Below the pieces are notes generated by a model, which saw only the letters and a program-made list of their open reading frames with translations, was not told the DNA's origin and made no database searches. From NCBI RefSeq assembly GCF_019711415.1, contig NZ_JAIGNJ010000004.1, positions 186,001 through 250,000 on the forward strand: a stretch of DNA of 64,000 nucleotides. The letters are read 5' to 3'. Below, piece after piece: positions 47,337 through 57,199 of this stretch; position 1 is the first letter of the stretch, and every line of letters begins with the position of its first letter. The DNA is from Qipengyuania vesicularis. GTDB taxonomy: Bacteria > Pseudomonadota > Alphaproteobacteria > Sphingomonadales > Sphingomonadaceae. Made by a program: the position numbers and the translations under genes.

Positions 47337-47588
47337 ATGGCTGGCAAAAACAACGCACTGCAGAAGCCGGTGAATCTCTCGCCGGAACTGGAGAATGTCG
47401 TGGGCAAGGGTCCGATGACCCGCGCTCAGGTCACCTCCAAGGTGTGGGACCACATCAAGGCCAACGGCCTGCAGGACAGCAAGGACAAGCGGATGATCAA
47501 TCCCGACGCCAAGCTTGGCGCGGTGATCGGCAACGATCAGATCTCCATGTTCAAGATGACCGGTGCCGTCTCGAAGCACATGTCGTAA
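47337..47588 (+). CDS. SWIB/MDM2 domain protein
   Basis: An 83-residue stand-alone SWIB domain: NLSPELENVVGKGPMTRAQVT, VWDHIKANGLQDSKDKRMI, and the closing helix LGAVIGNDQISMFKMTGAV. Such proteins are found in chlamydiae and alphaproteobacteria and may bind DNA-associated partners. It abuts the convergent DoxX gene: its TAA is directly followed by the other gene's stop (TAATTA). Confidence 0.93.
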   Translation: MAGKNNALQKPVNLSPELENVVGKGPMTRAQVTSKVWDHIKANGLQDSKDKRMINPDAKLGAVIGNDQISMFKMTGAVSKHMS

Positions 47589-47993
47589 TTACCCGGAGCG
47601 GCGGCGCCACGGCCAGTCCGTGACGCCGCCGACCCACAGGGCAAGCCAGACAAGAACAGGCTGTGCGACCATGCGCGGCAGGTGATAGGTGAGCCCCAGT
47701 CCCCCGCTCTCGCGCGCCATATCCATGGCGAAGTGATTGATATTCGCGGGGAAGACGCAAACTGCGTAAAGCGCGAGGCCAATGGCGCCCGCTTTCCTCA
47801 ACTTGACCGACCATGGCTGGATCAGGGCCGCGGCGCCCAGCAATTCGGCAATGGCGGTCCAGAACACGACCGCTTCGGGTTCCGGGACCCATTCCGGCAT
47901 GATCGCCAAGAAGGGCTGCGGATCGGCGATGTGGGCATAGCCCGCAAACGCGTAGAACGCGGCGAGCAACCAGCGCAGTAGCCCCCGGATCAT
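47589..47993 (-). CDS. DoxX-family membrane protein
   Basis: A 134-residue four-helix protein. FYAFAGYAHIADPQPFLAIM, AIAELLGAAALI and GLALYAVCVFPANINHF are DoxX features. It is translationally coupled to the upstream DUF427 gene by an ATGA overlap, a pairing often seen in sphingomonads. Function is unknown; a respiratory or redox accessory role is suggested for other members. Confidence 0.88.
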   Translation of the reverse strand: MIRGLLRWLLAAFYAFAGYAHIADPQPFLAIMPEWVPEPEAVVFWTAIAELLGAAALIQPWSVKLRKAGAIGLALYAVCVFPANINHFAMDMARESGGLGLTYHLPRMVAQPVLVWLALWVGGVTDWPWRRRSG

Positions 47994-48280
47994 TCCTCGG
48001 TGACCTCGACCCCGTTCCAGAAGGCGATGCGATCCTTGATCTCGGCCGCGGCGTCCTTCGGCTCCGGATAATACCAGGCCGCATCCTGGTTGATGGCGCC
48101 GCCGGCATTGACCGAATGGTATTGCGCTGTGCCCTTCCAGGGACAGACGCTCGTCCTCTCGCTCGGGACAAGCGCGCTCCGCGCCACATCCGAGGCAGGA
48201 AAATAGTGGTTGCCTTCAACCACCACCGTATCGTCGCTGCGCGCGATTTCCTCGCCATTCCACCGTGCCACCACCGTCAT
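47990..48280 (-). CDS. DUF427 domain protein
   Basis: A 96-residue small beta protein. RWNGEEIARSDDTVVVEGNHYFP, VCPWKGTAQYHSV and AAWYYPEPKDAAAEIKDRIAFW (partial quotations) define DUF427. The ATG at 48280 follows a GGAAA-rich leader and gives a domain of family length. It overlaps the DoxX gene by four bases. Confidence 0.92.
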   Translation of the reverse strand: MTVVARWNGEEIARSDDTVVVEGNHYFPASDVARSALVPSERTSVCPWKGTAQYHSVNAGGAINQDAAWYYPEPKDAAAEIKDRIAFWNGVEVTEE

Positions 48281-48361
48281 CGCGTTTCCCTTTCCTTTGC
48301 CCTTAACCTCGTTAGAAGAGCCATCGAGAAGAGTTCGGGTTCCGCAAAGGAGAGAAAACGC

Positions 48362-49636
48362 GTGTCCAAGATCAATTGCCTCGTCGTAAGTGCAGCAGTG
48401 GCTTTCGCCGCAGCGCCTCTCGCCGCGCAGGAAACGCCCGAGGAGGTGGCTGCGGCGGCGCTTGAAGCGGCACCCGTGTTCGATGGTCATAATGACGTAC
48501 CGATCCAGCTGCGTGCGCGCTTCGGCAACGTGATCGGCGACTTCGATTTCGTGGATACGCTCGATACGGCGACCGCCACAAGCGAGGCGATGCACAGCGA
48601 CACAGTACGGCTGCGCAGGGGCAAGGTCGGCGCACAATTCTGGTCGGTCTATGTCAGCGCAAACCTGGAAGAGCCGGTGGCGGTCCAGCAGACGCTCGAG
48701 CAGATCGACGTAACCAAGCGGCTTATCGCTCAGAACCCGCAGGCGCTCCAGCTCGCCCTGACTGCCGACGATGTAGAGGCCGCCGTTGCGGAAGGGCGTA
48801 TCGCTTCGCTCATGGGTATGGAAGGCGGCCATTCGATCGGAAACAGCCTCGCCGTGCTGCGCCAGATGTACGACCTTGGCGCGCGCTACATGACGATCAC
48901 GCATGGCAAGACGCTAGACTGGGCCGACAGTGCCACCGATGCCCCGCGCCATGATGGCCTCAATGCGTTCGGGATGGACGTGGTGCGTGAGATGAACAGG
49001 ATCGGCATGCTCGTCGATCTCAGTCACGTCAGCGAGGCAGCGATGCATGATGCGCTCGATGCAGCCCGCGCGCCGGTCATCTTCAGCCACTCAGGGGCGA
49101 GGGCGATCAACGGTCATCTTCGCAATGTGCCTGACAGCGTGCTCCAGCGGCTTCCGCTCAATGGCGGAGTGGTGATGGTCGTTGCGCTGCCGTGGTTTCT
49201 CAACGAGGAGCTGCGCCAGCATGCGGCGAGCAAGGCTGCCGAGAAGGCCCGTCTCGAAGCGCTCTATTCGGGCCTGCCCGACCAGGTCGAAGCCCTGATG
49301 GCGAAATGGGATGCCGAGAACCGTCAACCGGTCTCGACCATTTCCGACATGGCGGACCACATCGATCACATCCGCGATGTGGCGGGGATCGACTATATCG
49401 GCATCGGCGGAGACTACGACGGCATGCCGCACGGTCCGGTCGGAATGGAAGACGTCTCAGGTTATCCGGCGCTGTTCGTCGAGCTGGCGCGGCGCGGGTA
49501 TTCGCAGGAAGAGCTTGAGAAGATCTCCATGCGCAATGTGCTGCGGGTGATGCGCGAAGCGGAAGCCTATGCCGCGAGCCAGACAGGTGCGAGGCCGATC
49601 GAATATCCCGCCGGCGGAGACCGCGACGCGGACTGA
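48362..49636 (+). CDS. Membrane/renal-type dipeptidase (M19), secreted
   Basis: A 424-residue zinc dipeptidase. The GTG start has a strong AAAGGAGAG ribosome site, followed by a signal peptide (SAAVAFAAAPLAAQ). Zn ligands are visible: HND after VFDG, the Glu in MEGGH, DLSHVS and SHSGAR; D in GGDYDG completes the site. It cleaves dipeptides, including D-amino-acid ones, in the periplasm. Divergent from the DUF427 gene. Confidence 0.92.
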   Translation: MSKINCLVVSAAVAFAAAPLAAQETPEEVAAAALEAAPVFDGHNDVPIQLRARFGNVIGDFDFVDTLDTATATSEAMHSDTVRLRRGKVGAQFWSVYVSANLEEPVAVQQTLEQIDVTKRLIAQNPQALQLALTADDVEAAVAEGRIASLMGMEGGHSIGNSLAVLRQMYDLGARYMTITHGKTLDWADSATDAPRHDGLNAFGMDVVREMNRIGMLVDLSHVSEAAMHDALDAARAPVIFSHSGARAINGHLRNVPDSVLQRLPLNGGVVMVVALPWFLNEELRQHAASKAAEKARLEALYSGLPDQVEALMAKWDAENRQPVSTISDMADHIDHIRDVAGIDYIGIGGDYDGMPHGPVGMEDVSGYPALFVELARRGYSQEELEKISMRNVLRVMREAEAYAASQTGARPIEYPAGGDRDAD

Positions 49637-49660
49637 TCCGCGGGCGCGCTGGGGCTATCT

Positions 49661-49888
49661 TCAGTCCTGCGCTTCGAGCTCGCTACCGCGCTTGAGCACT
49701 TCGTCGCCGTCTTCCTGCTTGATCAGGTAGGCGGGGTTCTCCTCGTCACCATCCTTGGTGACCTCGGTGCCCTGGAGGGTACGGGTGACCTCGCGCTCGA
49801 AGCGCTCCGTGATCTGTCCCTTTCCCTTGCCATTGCCCCAATCCCACTGGACGTACTGGTCCGTCTGGAAACTGTTCGAATTGCTCAT
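49661..49888 (-). CDS. DUF2945 (hypervirulence-associated TUDOR) protein
   Basis: A 75-residue SH3-like protein. YVQWDWGNGKGKGQITERFEREVTR and NPAYLIKQEDGDEVLKRGSEL (in part) are diagnostic of DUF2945. The role is unknown. It is next to a small membrane-protein gene (24 bases apart) on the same strand and they may share a transcript. Confidence 0.88.
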   Translation of the reverse strand: MSNSNSFQTDQYVQWDWGNGKGKGQITERFEREVTRTLQGTEVTKDGDEENPAYLIKQEDGDEVLKRGSELEAQD

Positions 49889-49911
49889 GCGACCATGCTC
49901 CTACGCTGCGA

Positions 49912-50205
49912 TCAGTCTTCGGTGGTTGTCGGCTCTTCCAGATCGGGCACGCCGACTTCCTCGCTCGGCACGCCGACGATGCTGTCGGTGCCGTCGCCTT
50001 CCTCTGCCATCGATCGGATCTCACCGCTGACCGTGGCCTCTTCCTCTACGTCGCCCTGCATCATTGCCGGGACGATCCAGACGACCGACATCAGGATGAT
50101 CGCCAGCAGCAGGCCGCCGGCTAGAACCCAGCGTACGACGCCTTCCTTCGAGCCACCACTGGCTTCGGTTGCCGAAACGTGGACTTCATCGCCCTCTTTA
50201 TGCAT
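49912..50205 (-). CDS. Small single-helix membrane protein, unknown
   Basis: A 97-residue protein with a basic-free N-terminus (MHKEGDEVHVSATEASGGSKEG), one membrane helix (VVRWVLAGGLLLAIILMSVVWIV) and an acidic periplasmic tail (EEEATVSGEIRSM to EEPTTTED). No family recognised. It precedes the DUF2945 gene in the transcript. Confidence 0.7.
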   Translation of the reverse strand: MHKEGDEVHVSATEASGGSKEGVVRWVLAGGLLLAIILMSVVWIVPAMMQGDVEEEATVSGEIRSMAEEGDGTDSIVGVPSEEVGVPDLEEPTTTED

Positions 50206-50276
50206 TTGCCAAACTCCCTGAGTATCGCGATCCCGCGGGTTTCAGGCAGTTCTACGGTCAAATTGGGCGAATGTTC

Positions 50277-51101
50277 CTAGTCGCGCAGGAGGTCGTTGAT
50301 CCCGGTCTTCTCACGAGTCTGCGCATCGACCGTCTTGACGATGACTGCGCAGGCTAGGCCGGGGCCACCGTCCTTGCCTGGCAGGGTCCCGGGAACGACC
50401 ACCGAGAAGGGCGGCAGGTGACCGCGGATCACCTCGCCGGTGTCGCGATAGACGATCTTGGTCGACTGGGTGATGAAGACGCCCATCGAGACAACGCAGC
50501 CTTCGCCCACGATCACGCCTTCGACGATTTCGCTGCGTGCGCCGATGAAGCAATTGTCGCCGATGATGGTCGGGTTGGCCTGCATCGGTTCGAGCACCCC
50601 GCCAATGCCTGCGCCGGCCGAGATATGGCAGTTCTCGCCGATCTGGGCGCAGCTACCGATGCTCGCCCAGGTATCGACCATTGTCCCCTTGCTGACATAG
50701 GCGCCGATGTTGACGAAGCTCGGCATCAGCACGCAGCCGGGCGCGATATAAGCGCCTTCGCGGGCGACGGCGCCCGGCACGACGCGAAAACCTGCTGCGC
50801 GGAACTTGGTATCGTCCCAGCCGGCAAACTTGCTGGGCACCTTGTCGAAGGCGGGATGACCGGCGCTGCCGCCTTCCATCACGCGGTTGTCGTTGAGGCG
50901 GAAGGAGAGCAGCACGGCTTTCTTCAGCCACTGGTTGACGTGCCAGCCACCCTTGCCGTCGGGCTCGGCGACCCGGCCCTCACCGCTATCGAGCAGGGCC
51001 AGCGCAGCATTTACCGCCTCGCGCACGTCGGTGGACCCCGGCGTGACATTGGCGCGGTCTTCCCACGCGGCTTCGATGCGATTTTCGAGGTCGGCGCTCA
51101 T
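50277..51101 (-). CDS. dapD: 2,3,4,5-tetrahydropyridine-2,6-dicarboxylate N-succinyltransferase
   Basis: A 274-residue enzyme of the succinylase lysine/diaminopimelate pathway. An N-terminal helical domain is followed by a left-handed beta-helix of hexapeptide repeats ([45 protein letters not shown]) and the closing [15 protein letters not shown]. It uses succinyl-CoA. Start 51101. Not part of an obvious dap operon here. Confidence 0.97.
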   Translation of the reverse strand: MSADLENRIEAAWEDRANVTPGSTDVREAVNAALALLDSGEGRVAEPDGKGGWHVNQWLKKAVLLSFRLNDNRVMEGGSAGHPAFDKVPSKFAGWDDTKFRAAGFRVVPGAVAREGAYIAPGCVLMPSFVNIGAYVSKGTMVDTWASIGSCAQIGENCHISAGAGIGGVLEPMQANPTIIGDNCFIGARSEIVEGVIVGEGCVVSMGVFITQSTKIVYRDTGEVIRGHLPPFSVVVPGTLPGKDGGPGLACAVIVKTVDAQTREKTGINDLLRD

Positions 51102-51148
51102 GCTGGTCTCCGTTGAATGACGGAGAGGTCGTTAGCAGCGTGGGCGCG

Positions 51149-52234
51149 CTAGTCCATCCCTGCCGCCACGGCGAATTCGTAGGCGCGGTCGACCAGCGGG
51201 CCGACGCGCTCGCTCATGGCCTTGGCGTGGGCGCTGGACGCGGTGCCATCTATCACGCGCTTCTTGATGCCCTGCATGATGCCAGCGAGCCGGAAGAGGT
51301 TGTAAGCGAAATACCAGTCCATCGGCGGGACGGGATAGCCGGTCCTCGCCACATACCGGTCGACCGCCTCGTCCTGCGACGGGATACCCAACTCTTCGAG
51401 GTCAAGGCCCAGGAGTCCTGCTCTTCCATCATGGGGATTGTGCCAGTTGAGCATGAGATAGCTGAAATCGGCGATGGGATCGCCGAGGGTCGAAAGCTCC
51501 CAGTCGAGCACGGCAAGGACCTTGTTCTCTTCCTTCTCGAAAATCATGTTGTCGAGCCGGTAGTCGCCATGGACCACGCTGCTTTCATGCTGCGGCGGGA
51601 TGGTCTGCGGCAGCCATTCGATCAGCCGCTCCATCTTGGGCATGTGCTCGGTCTCCGAGAGCTTGTACTGCTTCGACCAGCGCGCGATTTGACGTGCACA
51701 GTAATCAGTCGGCTTGCCATAATCGCCAAGGCCAATCTCGTCCGGCTTGCGTAGGTGGAGTTCGGCCATGGTGTCGATCATGGCATTATAGATTTCGCGG
51801 CGCTCTTCGGGCGAATTGTTCGGCAGCGCGCCGTTCCACAGACTGCGTCCATCGGCGAGGCCCATGACGAAGAACTTCGATCCGACGACATCTGGGTCTT
51901 CGCAGAGGCCGTAGGTCTTCGGCACGGGGAAGCCGGTGGGCCCGAGTGCGTGCATGGCCTTGTACTCGCGGTCGACCGCATGCGCGCTCGGTAACAATTT
52001 GCCGAAGGGCTGGCGGCGCAAAACATATGAGCGACCCGGCGTGTCGATGCGGTATGTCGGGTTCGACTGGCCGCCCTTGAACTTCGAATAGGAAATCGGG
52101 CCTTCGAACCCTTCGACATGGGCTTCGAACCATGCGGTCAGCCTGTCCATGTCGAGCTGGTCGCGTTCCGGCACGTCGATCGTGCCGACCATTTCCTTTT
52201 CAAAATCGATATCGGGCATGCCGGTCTCTGCCAT
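51149..52234 (-). CDS. APH-like phosphotransferase (ACAD10/11-type kinase)
   Basis: A 361-residue kinase-fold protein. The catalytic loop HGDYRLDNM and metal-binding DWELSTLGDP are typical of the phosphotransferases fused to or adjacent to acyl-CoA dehydrogenases, which phosphorylate hydroxyacyl-CoA intermediates in 4-hydroxy-acid catabolism. The ATG at 52234 overlaps the preceding stop as ATGA. It ends a five-gene minus-strand operon with an acyl-CoA dehydrogenase and alcohol dehydrogenase. Confidence 0.9.
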   Translation of the reverse strand: MAETGMPDIDFEKEMVGTIDVPERDQLDMDRLTAWFEAHVEGFEGPISYSKFKGGQSNPTYRIDTPGRSYVLRRQPFGKLLPSAHAVDREYKAMHALGPTGFPVPKTYGLCEDPDVVGSKFFVMGLADGRSLWNGALPNNSPEERREIYNAMIDTMAELHLRKPDEIGLGDYGKPTDYCARQIARWSKQYKLSETEHMPKMERLIEWLPQTIPPQHESSVVHGDYRLDNMIFEKEENKVLAVLDWELSTLGDPIADFSYLMLNWHNPHDGRAGLLGLDLEELGIPSQDEAVDRYVARTGYPVPPMDWYFAYNLFRLAGIMQGIKKRVIDGTASSAHAKAMSERVGPLVDRAYEFAVAAGMD

Positions 52235-53322
52235 CAGTCGAACACCACCACGCTGCGGGCAGACGTGCCCTGTTTCATCTTCTCGAAGCCATCGTTGATC
52301 TTCTCGAGCGGGATGCGCTCGGCGATGATCGTGTCGAGATCGAGCAGGCCGCGCATATAGAAATCGACGAGGCGCGGCAGGTCGACCGGGAAGTGGTTCA
52401 TCCCCATGATCGCGCCTTGCAGCTTCTTGCCGGACAAGAGGTCCATCGCGCCGAGGCCGACCTTGCAGTCGAGCGGCATCATGCCGAGTATCGTTGCGGT
52501 ACCGCCACGGCGAAGGATCTTCACCGCGAGGTCGGCCGAAGCTTGCCTGCCGACTGCCTCGATGGCGTGATGGACACCGCCGCCGGATATCTTCATCACC
52601 TCGTCGACGGCGTTGTCCGCCATGGCATCGACCGTGTGCGTTGCGCCGAGAACTTCGGCGAGATCGCGCTTCTCCTTGATCGGGTCGATCGCGATGACCT
52701 TGCCGGCTCCCGCAATCTTCGCGGCATTGATCGCTGCCAGCCCCACACCGCCGCAACCGACGACCGCTACGGTCTCACCTGGTACGACCGAGCAGGCGTT
52801 GAAGATCGTGCCTGCGCCCGTGGTCACCGCGCAGCCGATCACCGCCGCGCGGTCCAGTGGCATATCCTTGTCAATGGCGACGCAGGCGTGCTCGTGGATC
52901 AGCATCTGCTCGGCAAAAGCCGAGAGGTTGAGCATTTGCGCAACCGGACCGCTGCCGTCGGCACGCATGATGCGCGGCGCGGCGTCCTGCGCGCGGCGCG
53001 TGTCTGCACCCATGCACAGGGCCATGCGGCCGGTCACGCAGAACTCGCAATGGCCGCAGAAAGCGGAGAGGCAGGAGACCACGTGGTCTCCCGGCTTCAC
53101 CGTCTTCACCTCACTGCCGACCGCGCGCACCACGCCTGCCGCCTCGTGGCCGGGAATGGCTGGAAGCGGGTGTGGGTAGGTGCCCTCGATAAAGTGCAGA
53201 TCAGAGTGGCAAAGCCCGCAGGCCTTGGTGTCGATCAGCACTTCATGCGGGGCCGGATCGGCGAGTTCGACCTCGCCGATCGTGAGTCCGCCGACAGCTT
53301 CGAGAATGGCCGCTTTCGCCAT
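52234..53322 (-). CDS. Zn-dependent alcohol dehydrogenase
   Basis: A 362-residue medium-chain dehydrogenase. Catalytic zinc ligands CGLCHSD and GHE are present, and the structural zinc lobe CGHCEFC...C is intact. VVGCGGVGLAAINAA is the NAD-binding motif. It resembles the class III/aryl-alcohol dehydrogenase branch. It overlaps both neighbours and probably oxidises an alcohol intermediate of the same pathway. Confidence 0.92.
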   Translation of the reverse strand: MAKAAILEAVGGLTIGEVELADPAPHEVLIDTKACGLCHSDLHFIEGTYPHPLPAIPGHEAAGVVRAVGSEVKTVKPGDHVVSCLSAFCGHCEFCVTGRMALCMGADTRRAQDAAPRIMRADGSGPVAQMLNLSAFAEQMLIHEHACVAIDKDMPLDRAAVIGCAVTTGAGTIFNACSVVPGETVAVVGCGGVGLAAINAAKIAGAGKVIAIDPIKEKRDLAEVLGATHTVDAMADNAVDEVMKISGGGVHHAIEAVGRQASADLAVKILRRGGTATILGMMPLDCKVGLGAMDLLSGKKLQGAIMGMNHFPVDLPRLVDFYMRGLLDLDTIIAERIPLEKINDGFEKMKQGTSARSVVVFD

Positions 53323-54656
53323 CAGCGTGTCGCCCCCATGTCGCCCGAGCTGAGGTTTGCATTGCCGTCGGTCGGCGCCTTGCCGTCACGCAGCGCGTTG
53401 GCGGTCGGGCCTTCCTGCGGCATGTGCTTGGCGAATTCCATCCGCGCGATCGAGCGGGCGTGTACCTCGTCGGGACCATCGGCCAGGCGCAGCGTGCGCT
53501 GATGGGCGTAGGCGTTGGCGAGGCCGTAATCGTCGGAAACGCCCCCACCGCCATGCGCCTGGATGGCATCGTCGATGATCTTAAGCGCCATATTGGGCGC
53601 CTGCACCTTGATCATGGCAATTTCCTGCTTGGCGGCCTTGTTGCCGACCTTGTCCATCATGTCGGCTGCCTTGAGGCAGAGCAGGCGGGTCATGTCGATG
53701 TCGATGCGGGCACGCGCCACGCGCTCTTCCCAGACCGAGTGCTTGTAGATCGGCTTGCCGAACGCCTCGCGCTCCTGCAGCCGCTTGCACATCTTGTGGA
53801 GCGCTTCTTCCGCGACACCGATGGTGCGCATGCAGTGATGGATGCGGCCCGGGCCGAGGCGGCCCTGCGCGATCTCGAAGCCGCGTCCTTCGCCCAGCAG
53901 CATGTTGGTGACGGGCACGCGAACATCCTTCAGTTCGACTTCCATGTGCCCGTGCGGCGCATCGTCATATCCGAACACTGGCAGGTGACGCAGGATGTTC
54001 ACACCGGGCGCATCCATCGGCATCAGGATCATCGATTGCTGCGCATGGCGACCGGCAGAGAAATCGGTCTTGCCCATGACGATGGCGACCTTGCAACGCG
54101 GATCGCCCACGCCCGAAGACCACCACTTGCGCCCGTTGATGACGTATTCGTCGCCATCACGCTCGATCCGGCATTCGATGTTCGTCGCGTCCGACGACGC
54201 GGTGAAGGGCTCGGTCATCAGGAAGGCTGAACGGATTTCACCATTCATCAGCGGGGTGAGCCACTTCTCCTTCTGTTCACGCGTGCCGTAGCGATGGAAT
54301 ACTTCCATATTGCCGGTGTCAGGCGCGGAGCAGTTGAAGACTTCGGAGGCAAATCCGATACGGCCCATTTCCTCGGCGCAGAGCGCGTATTCGAGATTGG
54401 TCAGTCCCGGACCTTCGAAATCGTAGGTCTCGTCGACATGGTGGTGGCCGTCGTTGCGCGGCGGCATGAAGAGGTTCCAGATGCCTTCGCCCTTGGCCTT
54501 GGCCTTGAGGTCCTCGACCACCTGGATAACCTTCCAGCGCTCGCCCTCGGCATCCTGCGCCTTGTAGGTGGGAACTGCCGGGCGGACGTGGTCCTCGATG
54601 AAATTCTTCACCCGGTCGCGCCAGTAGACTTGCCTTTCGGTGGGCTGGAAATCCAT
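53322..54656 (-). CDS. Acyl-CoA dehydrogenase (ACAD11-like)
   Basis: A 444-residue flavin dehydrogenase. [36 protein letters not shown] (quoted only in motif form: MTEP, SSDATN, INGRKWW) and FAKHMPQEG at the end match the larger ACAD10/11-type enzymes, usually found with APH kinases, as here. It oxidises acyl-CoA to enoyl-CoA. Its stop overlaps the alcohol dehydrogenase start by one base. Confidence 0.9.
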   Translation of the reverse strand: MDFQPTERQVYWRDRVKNFIEDHVRPAVPTYKAQDAEGERWKVIQVVEDLKAKAKGEGIWNLFMPPRNDGHHHVDETYDFEGPGLTNLEYALCAEEMGRIGFASEVFNCSAPDTGNMEVFHRYGTREQKEKWLTPLMNGEIRSAFLMTEPFTASSDATNIECRIERDGDEYVINGRKWWSSGVGDPRCKVAIVMGKTDFSAGRHAQQSMILMPMDAPGVNILRHLPVFGYDDAPHGHMEVELKDVRVPVTNMLLGEGRGFEIAQGRLGPGRIHHCMRTIGVAEEALHKMCKRLQEREAFGKPIYKHSVWEERVARARIDIDMTRLLCLKAADMMDKVGNKAAKQEIAMIKVQAPNMALKIIDDAIQAHGGGGVSDDYGLANAYAHQRTLRLADGPDEVHARSIARMEFAKHMPQEGPTANALRDGKAPTDGNANLSSGDMGATR

Positions 54657-54743
54657 CGTATCGTTCCTCTTCTTTCAATTCGGTTGCGGCTTGAAACTGG
54701 CATAGGTGCCAGCGCCTCGCCAAGTGGATTCTGTATCAGTTCT

Positions 54744-56180
54744 TCAGGGCACGATCGTGCCCGCGTCGATATCGCCCCTTGCCGCAGCGTCGAGCGCCTT
54801 GAGGCGTGCTTCGTGACTCGCCCGGTCGATCGGGAAGCGACCGAGCCAATAAGCTGCGGTAAGCGCGAGCACGACAGTAACGACGCCGTATAGCAGCAGC
54901 ATGTCGCGCAGTACCTCGAACGGAACCTCGCCCGGCGTCGCCCCCTCGGGCATGCCGGCGAGGTTGATGATCTGTCCGGTCAGCAGGATGCCGACGCCCG
55001 TTGCGCATTTCTGCACGAACCAGTTGCCCGAATAGAAGCTTCCTTCCGCCCTGCGCCCGGTTCTCTCCTGATAGGCCTCGACGATCTCGGCGATCATCGA
55101 GGAGCCGGAGATCATCACAACGATGCCGAAAAGGTTTGCGACGACGAGGAAGGCAAACACCAGCGTGGTCGACTGGACCGAACCGGGTGTCGGCCAGAAT
55201 CCACCGATGAAAAGGGCGTAGGGTGCGAGCGCCAGTACCATGGCGACCAGTGATCCGATCACCGCGCTCCTTGCCTTGCCCCAATGGCGGTGCATCGGGC
55301 CAACCACGAAGAACATGATGACCACGCTGACGAACAGGGCGATCGGGTAAATGATCAGCTCTATCCGCTCGAACTGCCAGACGAAGAGATTGACGTAGTT
55401 CGTGATCGAGAACGTCATGCCCTGGTTGACGTAGGCTGCCAGCCCGCCCAGCGCGAAAATGATGAAGGCCCTTTCCGAGAAGGCGTCGTGTATCTCGGAA
55501 AAGCTCTTGGCCAGCGAGAAGGGCGGAGGGCGTGTGTCAGGCAGCTTCGCTACCAAGTAGTGCTGGCCGACTGCAGAACCGACGACCGAAATGAAGATCA
55601 TCACGGCACCGAATATGCCGAACATTGAATATCCATCTGCTTGAAGCATGCCTTCTGGACCGGGCATGAAGACAGTGTAGGCCAACAGCATCATGATGAT
55701 GCCCCCGATCCATCCCGACAGGTAGCGATAGCGGAACAGCGTTGTACGTTCGTCGTAATCGGCGGTGATTTCGGGTACGAGGCTGACCGAGGGCACCTCG
55801 CAGGCGGACAGCAATATGCGCACGACGATCGCTATTCCGAGCAATTCCCAGAAGCTCGGTGTGCCGTCGATTGCGGGGTTCCAGAGCACCGCCCAGGCCA
55901 GCGCCAATGGCAGCGCCGCTGCATAGAGCCAAGGCAACCTGCGCCCCCAACGCGTATAGGTGCGATCGGATAGATTGCCGAGGATCGGGTCGATCACTGC
56001 ATCGACCAGCAGTGCCGCGCCCAGCGCCAGGCTCACTAGTCCGGCATCCATGCCGAGCACCTGATTGTAGAAGATCAGAAGGAAGAAGGAGAAGCCGCTG
56101 TCCTTCACCCCGAAAGCGACCGCCCCGAAGCCGTGGATGAACTTCAGCTTCTGGGGAAGGGGGCCGTCGACAAATGCCAT
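54744..56180 (-). CDS. MFS/GPH-family transporter (MelB-like)
   Basis: A 478-residue permease with about 12 helices. The cytoplasmic-loop motif LGNLSDRTYTRWGRR is the GPH (glycoside-pentoside-hexuronide:cation symporter) signature. In alphaproteobacterial catabolic clusters such transporters import non-sugar substrates, so the likely cargo is the pathway's organic acid or alicyclic substrate. Overlaps the SDR gene at its start by one base; 87 bases separate it from the next gene. Confidence 0.88.
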   Translation of the reverse strand: MAFVDGPLPQKLKFIHGFGAVAFGVKDSGFSFFLLIFYNQVLGMDAGLVSLALGAALLVDAVIDPILGNLSDRTYTRWGRRLPWLYAAALPLALAWAVLWNPAIDGTPSFWELLGIAIVVRILLSACEVPSVSLVPEITADYDERTTLFRYRYLSGWIGGIIMMLLAYTVFMPGPEGMLQADGYSMFGIFGAVMIFISVVGSAVGQHYLVAKLPDTRPPPFSLAKSFSEIHDAFSERAFIIFALGGLAAYVNQGMTFSITNYVNLFVWQFERIELIIYPIALFVSVVIMFFVVGPMHRHWGKARSAVIGSLVAMVLALAPYALFIGGFWPTPGSVQSTTLVFAFLVVANLFGIVVMISGSSMIAEIVEAYQERTGRRAEGSFYSGNWFVQKCATGVGILLTGQIINLAGMPEGATPGEVPFEVLRDMLLLYGVVTVVLALTAAYWLGRFPIDRASHEARLKALDAAARGDIDAGTIVP

Positions 56181-57031
56181 CAGCCTTGGCCTTGCGCCTG
56201 TTTCTCCATCGCTTCAAGCGCCTCGAACATGCCGGGGGTTTCCGGATCCCAGCTGTGCCGTGGACCAAGCGTGATGCCGCCGTCGACCAGCATCGATGCA
56301 CCGGTCATGAAGCTGGCCGCATCGCTGGCGAGAAAAGCCACCGCTTCGGCAATGTCGCGCGGCTGGCCGCCGCGCATGACCGGCTGGGCATTGGACGACA
56401 TCTGCGCGATTGCCGCTTTAGCCATATCGACCATCTGATCGGGCACTTCGAGCGAAGAGGTGAAGATGTTGGTGTTGATGAAGCCGGGCTGGACCGCGTT
56501 CACACGGATACCGTACTGGGCAAGGTCTGTCGCGGCGCACTTGGTGAGGTGCAGCACGCCCGCCTTTGCAACGGCGTAGGCGGTTGGTGAATAGCCCGGG
56601 CCCACGGCAGCGACGCTGGAGACATTGACGACGCTCGCGCCCTTGCGGCCTTTCATGTGCGGTACGGCGTAGCGAATACCCATCGCCACCGAACGCAGCA
56701 GGAGGTCCATCGTGCGGTCCCATTCCTCGGGCTGGATCTCCGAGATGTCGGGCCGCGCTCCGCCCGCTCCTGCATTATTGAAGACCACGTCGATCCCGCC
56801 GGTCTCTTCCGCCGCGCCGTCCATCAGCTTGCGGATGTCCTCGGTCGAGCAGACGTCGCAGTGGCGATAGCGGACATCGCCCTCAGTCTCGCTCTCCAGC
56901 GCCTTGCCTCCGGCATCGTCGATGTCCGAAGCGAACACGGTGGCGCCTTCGCTGGCGAACAGCCGTGTGGCCTCCGCTCCGATACCTGACGCCGCGCCGG
57001 TGATGATCACCGTCTTGCCGCTGAATCGCAT
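56180..57031 (-). CDS. SDR-family oxidoreductase
   Basis: A 283-residue short-chain dehydrogenase and first gene of the minus-strand catabolic operon. TGAASGIGAEAT (cofactor), NNAG and YAVAKAG (YxxxK) are intact, and DGGITLG lies near the C-terminus. It probably interconverts a hydroxy- and keto-intermediate. Transcription starts in the 168-base divergent promoter region. Confidence 0.92.
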   Translation of the reverse strand: MRFSGKTVIITGAASGIGAEATRLFASEGATVFASDIDDAGGKALESETEGDVRYRHCDVCSTEDIRKLMDGAAEETGGIDVVFNNAGAGGARPDISEIQPEEWDRTMDLLLRSVAMGIRYAVPHMKGRKGASVVNVSSVAAVGPGYSPTAYAVAKAGVLHLTKCAATDLAQYGIRVNAVQPGFINTNIFTSSLEVPDQMVDMAKAAIAQMSSNAQPVMRGGQPRDIAEAVAFLASDAASFMTGASMLVDGGITLGPRHSWDPETPGMFEALEAMEKQAQGQG

Positions 57032-57076
57032 GTCTCTCTCCCGGAATTCCTCGGTTCCAAGCTTAGGGAAGCTGCC

Positions 57077-57094
57077 CCTTACGTCAACGCAAAC
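57077..57094. promoter_or_regulatory. Candidate LiuR-type operator, minus-strand operon side
   Basis: CTTACGTCAACGCAAACC resembles the ACGT-containing operator recognised by LiuR (MerR-family, branched-chain/acyl-CoA catabolism). It lies 46 bases before the SDR start. The match to TTGACGTTTACGT-type consensus is partial. Confidence 0.4.
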
Positions 57095-57156
57095 CGGCTG
57101 ACGCTACGGCATCGCGCCCCGCCATCATCGCCCTTGCGGGAGCGGCGCGAATCACC

Positions 57157-57175
57157 CTAACGTAAACGTCAACTG
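57157..57175. promoter_or_regulatory. Candidate LiuR-type operator, plus-strand operon side
   Basis: CTAACGTAAACGTCAACTG reads on the other strand as TTGACGTTTACGTTAG, with inverted ACGT halves around AA. It matches the MerR-type LiuR operator pattern as I recall it and is 25 bases from the acyl-CoA dehydrogenase start. Cognate regulator not in the window. Confidence 0.55.
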
Positions 57176-57199
57176 GAAGACACGAGAGAGGAGTCGGAC

